Assembly (NCBI GenBank): GCA_017506865.1
Contig: JAFCMP010000412.1
Location: 806,001 to 870,000 of the forward strand
Direction: 5' to 3'
DNA: 64,000 bases
Source of the DNA: Tribonema minus
Lineage: Eukaryota; Sar; Xanthophyceae; Tribonematales; Tribonemataceae
Part shown: piece by piece, positions 57,072 to 64,000 of the stretch
How positions within the stretch are numbered: position 1 is the first letter of the stretch
How the letters are laid out: each line of letters opens with the position of its first letter
The notes under the pieces: model-generated
Database searches by the model: none
Told to the model about the DNA's origin: nothing
What the model saw: the letters and a program-made list of their open reading frames with translations, nothing else
Translations under genes and position numbers: made by a program

Positions 57072-58725
57072 CCAATGCGCTCCGGTAGCCACATCAGCGC
57101 TCGGCAACTGCGCAGGTTGAGGTCCGTCAGCGCTGCCAGGCCGCCGATGGACTCCAGCAGTTCCTCAAGCGCGGAGCACCGCCGCAGCGTCAGCCGCGTG
57201 AGCGCGCGCAGACGGCAGATGCCGTCGGGCAGGCGCGTCAGCGCTCTGCACTTGGTCAGGTCGAGCGCTGTCAGCGCGCGCAGCTCGCCTATGGCGTCCG
57301 GCAGGCATGTGAGCTGAGAATCGTCCATGTTGAGGTGCGTCAGCGTCGCGAGCGCGCAGACGCGCCACGGCAGCGTCGTGAGCTGCGCAGCGCTCAGGTG
57401 GAGCGTCCGCAGCGCCGTCAGGTCGCCGATGCACTGCGCCGGGAAGCGCGCGAGGTCGGTGTTGTGCAGGCCGAGAGACGTCAGCGCCGCGAGGCAATGG
57501 AAACTGGACAGCAGCCGTTGAGCGTCCAAGGAAGCCAGACCGAGCGACTTCAACTGCGTCAGGGCCCGGACGCCGTCCGGCAAGCTCTGCAGAGCGCTGC
57601 AATCGTCCAGGTCGAGCTCCGTCAGCGCCGCCAGATCGCCGATGCTGTCTGGCAGGCGCCGAAGCCTGTCGCAGCCGCGCAACGTGAGCGCCGTCAGCGT
57701 CGCCAGACCGCCAATGCTGTCTAGCAGGCGCTGCAGCACGCTGCACAAAGACAAGTCGAGCGTGGCCAGCGCGGCGAGGCTGCCGAGGCGGTTCGGCAGG
57801 CGGGGCAGCGCGCGGCAGTCGGTCAGGTTGAGCGCTGTCAGCGCGGACACGCCGCCGAAGCTCTCAGGCACACCGACGAGTGCGGTGCAGAAGGCCAGGT
57901 CCAGCGTCGCCAGCGCCGTGAGGCCGCCCACGCTCTCGGGCAGGCGCCTGAGCTTGTGGCAGTGGCGCAGCGAAAGCGCGGTGAGCTGCGTCAGGCCGCC
58001 GATGCTCTCCGGGAGGCCCGCGAGCCGGCGGCAGTCGCGCAGCGTCAGCGCCGTCAGCGTCGTCACTTCGCCTATGCTGTCCGGCAGGCTGAAGATGTCG
58101 CAATCCGAGATGCTGAGCGATGTCATCGCTGAAAGGCAGCCGCAGCGCCCCGGTGCATCAAGCAGCGGCGGGCGCCGCGCCGGCGCTGGCGCATCGCACT
58201 GAAAGTCGGGATGCGCGGCGCCGTTTAGCGCGCGCAGCAGCGCCAACACAAGATCGGGCTCGCAGTCCTCCAGGCGCAGCTCCTGCAGCGATCGCGGAAT
58301 GCGCGCAGGCCCCACACCAGGCCGGCACAAGGCGAGGACCTTGACGTCCTTGTAGAAGGCATCGAAGTTTCCCCCGCGCCGAATGCGGCAGGGCTTTCGG
58401 CGAAGGCGAGGAGCAGATCCGCGTCGAAGTACTTGGACAGCGCCAGGTTGACGACGGTTTTGCTGGCGAACGCTTGAGCCGCTGCAGTCAGGGGCACCTT
58501 CTTGGCGTTGACTAGCAGGCGCACCCTGGGTCTCACGGATCGGTGCACAAATCTGCACAGACTCCAGGCGGGTTTGGGCAGCAGTTGGGTCTGCGCCAGC
58601 ACCCAGAGCACGCGGACGAATTTATCCATGCTCACCACCTCATGCCCGTCCGCAATCGCATGGTCTTTCTGCGAGGGAAACCCCTGTGCTGTGCGAGCAC
58701 CATAGCTTTCGCCGCTCCGAGTCAT
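56951..58725 (-). pseudogene. LRR family copy 3, one frameshift
   Basis: The start at 58725 (MTRSGESYG) and N-terminal region (MDKFVRVLWVLAQTQLLPKP, then AWSLCRFVHRSVRPRVRL) match the intact LRR gene. The frame breaks at a run of five C on the plus strand (about 58371–58375), where one missing G on the coding strand shifts out of GAGGNFDAFYKDVKV. From there a 530-codon frame continues through about 15 LRRs to the stop at 56951 (VPGSWDVYAVASTD). Only this one homopolymer break separates it from a functional gene of about 590 aa, so a sequencing error is quite possible. Confidence 0.65.
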
Positions 58726-59841
58726 CGTGTGTTGTCGGTGTCGGATTCGGCGATCGCTTTCAAACAGGCTAGCTTGTTGATGCTTGAACAACGCCAGCCT
58801 ACTGCGCTGATCGCTCCGGAGCCAACACGCACGCTGTCTCGCTTTGCTTTCAAAAAAAAGCGCGAAAGCGAAAGCCCAAACTTCACTTCAAAGGATTTAT
58901 TCTCGCCCAATGCCAAGCAGTAGTAACCCATCTGTGTTTTTTTTCAAAAAAAGACGTTTTTTCCTTGTGTCGCGAGTTGGACGTGAAGCATCCAGACAGT
59001 TGCCTCACACAACAGGTTACGCACTAGTTTTCCCGGCCAAAAACTCGCATCGTCCTGCCACGGGGTGTACGGGCAATTAATTGTGGTACAGTTGGGAGTG
59101 CCCCTGTCTTAACAGTTGGAGGAGTCGGGTTCGATACCCACCAAAGTCTCAGCGCAGACTAGGCTGCTGCGTTGACGCAAGCTTTTCGATTGCATAGGCA
59201 ACCCGGCCTCCCTTGGGCCTTTATAAATACAAGTCCATACGTACGGGCAATTATTAAAATCTCTGGCTCTAACCTTTCTGCCTGCAAAGTGCTTGTGACA
59301 TTATCAGTAAGCTCAATGGGGCCACGTTGTGAAAATGCTGACCTGCTGATTCCACGCAATCTATGCAAGCTTGGAACACAGTAGTCTCAAATATAACATC
59401 CACTGTTGAGCAAGCGTCAACGAGTAGGTGATGTGTTGGCAAATCCAGGTGCTCATATTTGCCTCTCCCGCTCATACTTGGCGCTCTCGATGTGACAATG
59501 CAAGTGCGCAATACATACCCCGCCACCATATGCGAGCACAGAATGCACAATAATTCACAGCCAGTTCACATGAGCTCCAGCGGGCCAGCAGCACGTGACG
59601 TGTACTCTAAGTGCCACGCAGGGACAGCCAAGATGCTACACTGCTGCACAGCGCCACTTTGACGGGCAACGAGCATTTAGTCCAATATTGCAGCAAGATG
59701 TCACAATGCAGAACATCACATTGTTCGTCTTCCTGTGCTTGCAACTGGTGTTGCAGCACAAATGTATCATACGCCTAACTTGCAAAGCTCAAGCAAGCCA
59801 GACTCACCCCATCCCATCATGTCAACGCCAATGCAGGACAC
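58726..59841. other. Spacer between LRR copies 3 and 4
   Basis: It contains the upstream region of copy 3, including CGAGAATAAATCC and TTTGAAGTGAAG on the minus strand, shared with the upstream region of copy 4 at about 61835–61850. It also holds the tRNA-like sequence and a diverged copy of the LRR copy 3 downstream flank. Confidence 0.55.
59077..59145 (+). other. tRNA-derived (pol III A/B box) sequence, SINE or tRNA pseudogene
   Basis: An A-box-like TGGTACAGTTGG (59084–59095) and a perfect B-box GGTTCGATACC (59128–59138) are spaced as in a tRNA. The acceptor and T stems do not pair well and the anticodon stem is short (CTGT/ACAG), so it is not a functional tRNA. It could be the head of a SINE; no second copy was seen in the window. 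Confidence 0.4.
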
Positions 59842-59900
59842 CTACAGCGTTTCATTCTGAGCACTCTGGCGCGCTTCTGCCTGGTTAGTAATGGCGACGG
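59225..59900. repeat. Diverged third copy of the LRR downstream flank
   Basis: In order, it matches 55290–56030 and 56320–57060: GCAATACATACC-CG-CA-CATAT, CACAGCCAGTTCACAT, GTGTACTCTA-GTGCCAC, AAGATGTCACAATGCAGAAC and CCCAGCTCCCGGGCACAC. It shows that LRR copies 3 and 4 share both gene and 3' flank, an older duplication than the 1.03-kb tandem one. Confidence 0.8.
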
Positions 59901-61713
59901 CATAGGTTGCCCAGCTCCCGGGCACACGAACGAGTGTGTCTGGCACGCTCCGCAGCATGCAGTTAGAAAGGTCGATGTGCTGAAGCGCCGTCAACTCGCC
60001 AAAGCGCTCCGGCAGCTGCATCAGCGCTTGGCAACTGCGCAGGGTGAGGTCCGTCAGCGCTGTCAGGCCGCCGATGGACTCCGGCAGCCGCGTCAGCGCT
60101 CTGCAGTCTTGCAGGTTGAGGGACGTCAGCGCCGCCAGCTCGCCGATGCTCTCCGGCAGGGCTGTGAGCGCGTAGCAGTCCGCCAGTAGCAGCTGCGTCA
60201 GCGCGCGAAGACCGCCGATGCCATCTGGCAGGCGCGCCAGCGCGCGGCAATCGGCCAGGTTGAGCGCTGTCAGCGCGCGCAGCTCGCCGATGGCGTCCGG
60301 CAGGTGCACGAGCCCGGTGCAGCCATACAAGCTGAGGCGCGTCAGCTCTGCAAGCGCGCAGACGCCCGGCGGCAGCGTCATGAGCTGCGAGGCGCCCAGG
60401 TCGAGCGTCCGCAGCGCCGTCAGGTCGCGTATGCACGCCGCGGGGAAGCGCGTGAAGTCAGTGCCGCGCAGATCCAGCGACGTCAGCACCGCGAAGCAGC
60501 GGAAACTGGGCAGCAGCCTTCTAGCGTCCAAGGAAGCCAGACCGAGCGACTTCAACTGCGTCAGGGCCTGGACGCTGACAGGCAGGCTCTGCAGAGCGCT
60601 GCACCCACCCAAGTTGAGCGCCGACAGCGTCACGAGGTCGCCAACGCCTTCCCGCAGCCTTTGAAGCCTCTCACAGGCATACAGCTTGAGCATCGCCAGT
60701 GAGGCGAGGCTGCCAAGGGACTCCGGCAGGCGGGTGAGCGCGTGGCAGTTGGTCAGGATGCGCGTTGTCAGCGCGGCGAGGCTCTCCGGCAGGCACGCAA
60801 GCGCGCGGCAGTCGCTCAAATCGAGCACCGCCAGCGCGGATAAGCCGCCGATGCTCTCAGGAACGCTAACGAGTGAGGCGCAGTAGGCCAGGTCGAGCCA
60901 GCATTGTGAGGTCACCCACGCTGATGGGCAGGCGCGAGAGCTGGTGGCAGTGGCGCAGCGACAGCGCGGTCAGCCGCGTCAGGCCGCCAATGCTTTCCGG
61001 AAGGCCCCTGAGCCAGCGGCAGTTGTGCAGCGCCAGCGCCGTCAGCGTCATCAGCTCGCCGATGCTGTCCGGCAGGCTGGAGACGGTGCAGTCCAGGAGG
61101 CTGAGCGATGTCATCGCTGAGAGGCCGCCAGAGCGCGTGCGCATACATGTGTCGGTGCGCCATGTAGAGCAGGGGGCCTCGCTTCAAGTTGAAGTGGCGT
61201 GTCGGACTGAAGGTCCGGGAGCGTGGGGCTGACCAGCATGCGCAGCAGCGCACACACAAGAACGGAGCTGCAGGCCTCCAGGCGCAGATCCTGCAGCGAT
61301 CGCGGCAGGCGCGCAGGCTGCAGCACAGGCCGGCACAAGGTCAGCACCTTGACGTCTTCGTAGAAGGCATCGAAGGTGCCACCACCCGCGCCGGATGATG
61401 CAGCAGCGCTCTCGACGAGGGCGAGCAGCGGATCCGCATCAAACTGTCCGGACAGCGCCAGGTGGACTACGCTCTTGCTGACGAAGGCCTGTGCCGCTGC
61501 AGCCAGTGGCACGTCCTTGTTCAAACGCAGGCGCACCATTGGTCGCACGGATCTGCAAAGACTCCAAGCGGCCTTGGGCAGCAATCGATTCTGCGCCATC
61601 ACGAGGAGCACGCGGATGGAGTTGTCGGTGCTCGCCATCTCATAACAGTCCGCACACTTGTGATGTTTCTGCGACTCCTCTGCCGCTGTGCCACCAAAGC
61701 TTTCGCAGCTCAT
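59842..61713 (-). pseudogene. LRR family copy 4, two frameshifts
   Basis: The start at 61713 (MSCESFGGTAAEE) and N-terminal region (SIRVLLVMAQNRLLPKAAWS, FDAFYEDVKVLTLCRP) match the family. The frame breaks near 61130, between the N-terminal region and the first LRR, and again near 60900, where about five bases are missing after SVGDLTMLA. The rest is open to 59842 with about 13 LRRs ending VPGSWATYAVAITN. It is nearest to copy 3 by N-terminal and C-terminal wording and by shared flanks. Two independent breaks make it a probable pseudogene. Confidence 0.7.
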
Positions 61714-62164
61714 TGTACTTCCAAATCTCGAGTTCGGCTATCTGTTTCAAAACAACTATATTATTGAAACTTTCAGGAACCCAGCCTGATGCTTTGTTTA
61801 AAGTTCAGCTAACTTCAAACCCACCCAACTTCAAGGATTTATTCTCGAGGAGCTGGGCGCAGCGTGGCAACGCAGTAAATCGAGCCGCGAGTTGTCAGCT
61901 ATGAATTAGCACAGTTCTACTGGTTGTCCCACACGACAGGCGGTCACGAGTCAAAGCGCGCGACAAAAATTCGTATACTTTCCTGCCACCAAGCTCTCTG
62001 CCAGAGTCTCTGGCTTTTACCTTTCTGTGAAGTCACACGCAGTAGACAGCGACTGGGCGGGACGGGGCGTGGAGCCCTGAGAAAATTCCGGTGTGGCGGT
62101 GGTGTCAAGGTGTTCTGCCCAGCCACTCAGAAGATCCATCGTCAAGAGCTGCCCATCGACGCAG
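61714..62164. other. Spacer upstream of the proline-rich/UBL-like gene
   Basis: It contains the LRR copy 4 upstream region with AACTTCAAGGATTTATTCTC (61827 on) and the presumed promoter of the next gene. No coding region is seen. Confidence 0.45.
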
Positions 62165-63340
62165 ATGAAGCTGCTGCTGCCTGCTTTCGTGAGGCGAATG
62201 CGCGAAAGGAGTCAGCAGCATTCAGCGGCGGCTGTCGCCGCCCCGCCGCCGCCGGCTGCCGCCCCACCGCCGCCGGCTGACGCCCCCCCGCCGCCGGCTG
62301 ACGCCCCACCGCCGCCGCTGGCTGCCGCCCCACTTTCTGGTGAGTGTTGTGGTATCATCCCGAGCATGGTGTCGCTTGCTGATATAGCTACGAAAGTAAT
62401 CTGGCCACTGGACTCCGCACTCTGTCGGCAGCGCAGGTGACATAGACAGCTGCCACTGCCAGTTGTTTACAGGGCTGCTCCGCCACTAGTTCAACCTGTT
62501 ACTACGGGGCACAGAAATCAAGGGCTGCAGACCTTCACAACCTACTGCTTGTGTCACAAAGCCTGTTCCCTAGTTCTGCTTGTATTCTGATTTGTCATGC
62601 ATGCTACGTACAAAGAAGTGCACCACCACTGTGTAAATTTTGTTTCATATGCCTGCTCGATTGCCTGACCTGTTTTAATGCTGCACTACTCTGCAGCAGG
62701 CATCATGATGAAAACGGTGGCTGTGTGGATAGCACCAAACAAGGCGTTTCTTGTGAGTGCCGCGGCTGACTACCGCGTGGAGGACGCCATCATCAAAGCC
62801 CTCGCATCTGCAGGGTTCGGCCTGAACGAGATAGCGCAGGTGACGCTCGATGGCGAAGTTCTGGATCCCAGCAATGAGAGAGCGCTAGACACACAGCTCG
62901 GCGATCGTCGTCTTGACATCATGGTGAAGGACTTGGAGTTCGTGGAAGCAGAGGGCCGAGGTGGTGATGCGGAGGTTGACAAATGCATCGACGCCCTTTT
63001 CAGGTTCACTGCGGGAGGCGAGCTCTCTAGGCTTAGCGCCAGTGCGCTGTTGCTATTTGCGTCCAGAGCTCATGATGTGCCGCAGGACAAGACTGAATCT
63101 GGGGAAGTGGTCAACCGCTACTCGCAGCTGCCATCCGTAGCTCACCTCTTTTCGGGGGGCGGCGTCAGCGCAGCCGAGTTTGACAAGACAGTGCAGCAGC
63201 TTCTTCGGGAGCAACATGGGTTCCTCATGAGCGAGAAGCAACTGCGCCATGACGTGCGCAGGGTACAGGAGCTCCTCATCACGCACATGCGTTTTGCAGA
63301 GTTCTTTCAGAGTCCGACTCGTGCTTACCCTACATCTTAG
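62165..63340 (+). CDS. Proline-rich, possibly ubiquitin-like protein, two exons, 272 aa
   Basis: Exons 62165–62339 and 62697–63340 join in phase 1 (PLS-G/A then GIMMKTVAV). Residues 1–20 are basic and hydrophobic (MKLLLPAFVRRMRERSQQ). Residues 25–58 repeat APPPPADAPPPPA. Residues about 63–135 (KTVAVWIAPNKAFLVSAAAD, YRVEDAIIKALASAGF, ITLDGEVLDPS-like, RRLDIMVKDLEF) have the strand–strand–helix–strand pattern of a ubiquitin-like or Crinkler-type header domain; this is a faint resemblance. Residues 145–272 are helical (FDKTVQQLLREQHGFLMSEK, LRHDVRRVQELL) with no known motif. If exon 1 is wrong, the protein would start at the Met pair at 62705/62708. Family not recognised with confidence. Confidence 0.55.
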
Positions 63341-64000
63341 GTGATCAATGCAAATGGCATGATCGGCAACAGCAAAAGATCCACCAACCCTGCATGGCGC
63401 GCCGAATGGCATCTTCAGGAGAATGCATTCATTGCGCGCTGACCTACCTCGAAGTATCATTCAAATCCTGCTCAACAAGTTGGGCTGGGCTGATTGGGCT
63501 AACTCGCAATTCGGGCATGACGTGCACACAAGCCATACCAAACATGAAAGGAACACCACAAACAGTAATGTGAAGCGAATGGATTCTGGTCGACACAGGG
63601 CTCCTGTGCTGATGCAAGTCCCTCTGCAGCGTACGCAATTCCCACAGCACCATGGCGGATGCTGATGTATTTGAAAGGTCGCATCGGTTTCGCTCCTAGT
63701 AATAGAGACTTTCGTCCACACCAACTCAATTCACGCAATGGCAATTCACGATCGTGGCACTTGCTCCCTGTTGTCAGAAGCTGCCGTGTTGTGCCGCTGC
63801 CACGCAGCAAGCCAACTTGAACGTCCGTGCTGCAAGCGTACTTGCTGATGACAAACGCGCAGCGGTGCGCCGCAGGCCGCGTCGCCGCAGCAGCGCGCTG
63901 CATCGCGCAATGCGGGGGCGCGCCACCCGGCGCGCAAAGACGAGCGCAGTCGCATTCGCTCGCTGGTGCGCACGCGTGCCTGCTTGACGGGGACTGTTGC
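63341..64000. other. Window end, no gene seen
   Basis: The last 660 bp contain only short, overlapping frames on both strands with no recognisable motif. A gene cut by the window edge cannot be excluded. Confidence 0.4.

Overview
This is nuclear DNA from a eukaryote. Genes are split by GT–AG introns, and reading frames join correctly across every junction I reconstructed. Coding exons are GC-rich with poly-Ala, Pro and Gly tracts, and TTAGGG-like arrays lie inside introns. One protein has a signal peptide followed by a Phe-led transit-like stretch, the usual entry signal for red-algal secondary plastids. Together with the GCPWD-type ankyrin repeats this suggests a photosynthetic stramenopile (heterokont) alga. 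That is an inference: no rRNA or organelle marker is present to prove it.

Layout. 0–6 kb: an F-box-like/ankyrin protein (−) and three copies of an unrecognised gene family, one intact and two broken. 6.8–8.3 kb: a NAT9-like acetyltransferase (−), with a degenerate TIR element at its 5' end. 11–21.3 kb: a nine-exon FYVE–ankyrin–RING gene (+), 554 aa, with an LTR-type element in intron 7. 22.6–24.4 kb: a broken LRR gene (−). 25.8–28.2 kb: a proline-rich gene (−) with a one-base frame problem. 31.2–37.4 kb: a seven-exon mitochondrial phosphate carrier (+), 338 aa. 38.4–41.9 kb: a plastid-targeted, Tic40/Hip-like STI1 protein (+), 462 aa. 43.4–45.2 kb: an intact LRR gene (+). 47.6–54.2 kb: a seven-exon WDR44-like WD40 protein (+), 999 aa. 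55–61.7 kb: tandemly duplicated flank and two more LRR copies (−), both frameshifted. 62.2–63.3 kb: a proline-rich/ubiquitin-like protein (+).

The genes are separate housekeeping and family loci; I see no operon or pathway cluster. The strongest theme is local duplication. At least a dozen introns or intron edges carry decayed tandem copies of the adjoining exon edge, often with an intact splice site. Duplicated 1–3 kb blocks have spread LRR genes and carried a dead copy of the RING gene's last exon in inverted orientation. Many 3' splice sites follow long oligo-C rather than oligo-U tracts. Exon boundaries were derived by eye; a few could be off by a base.
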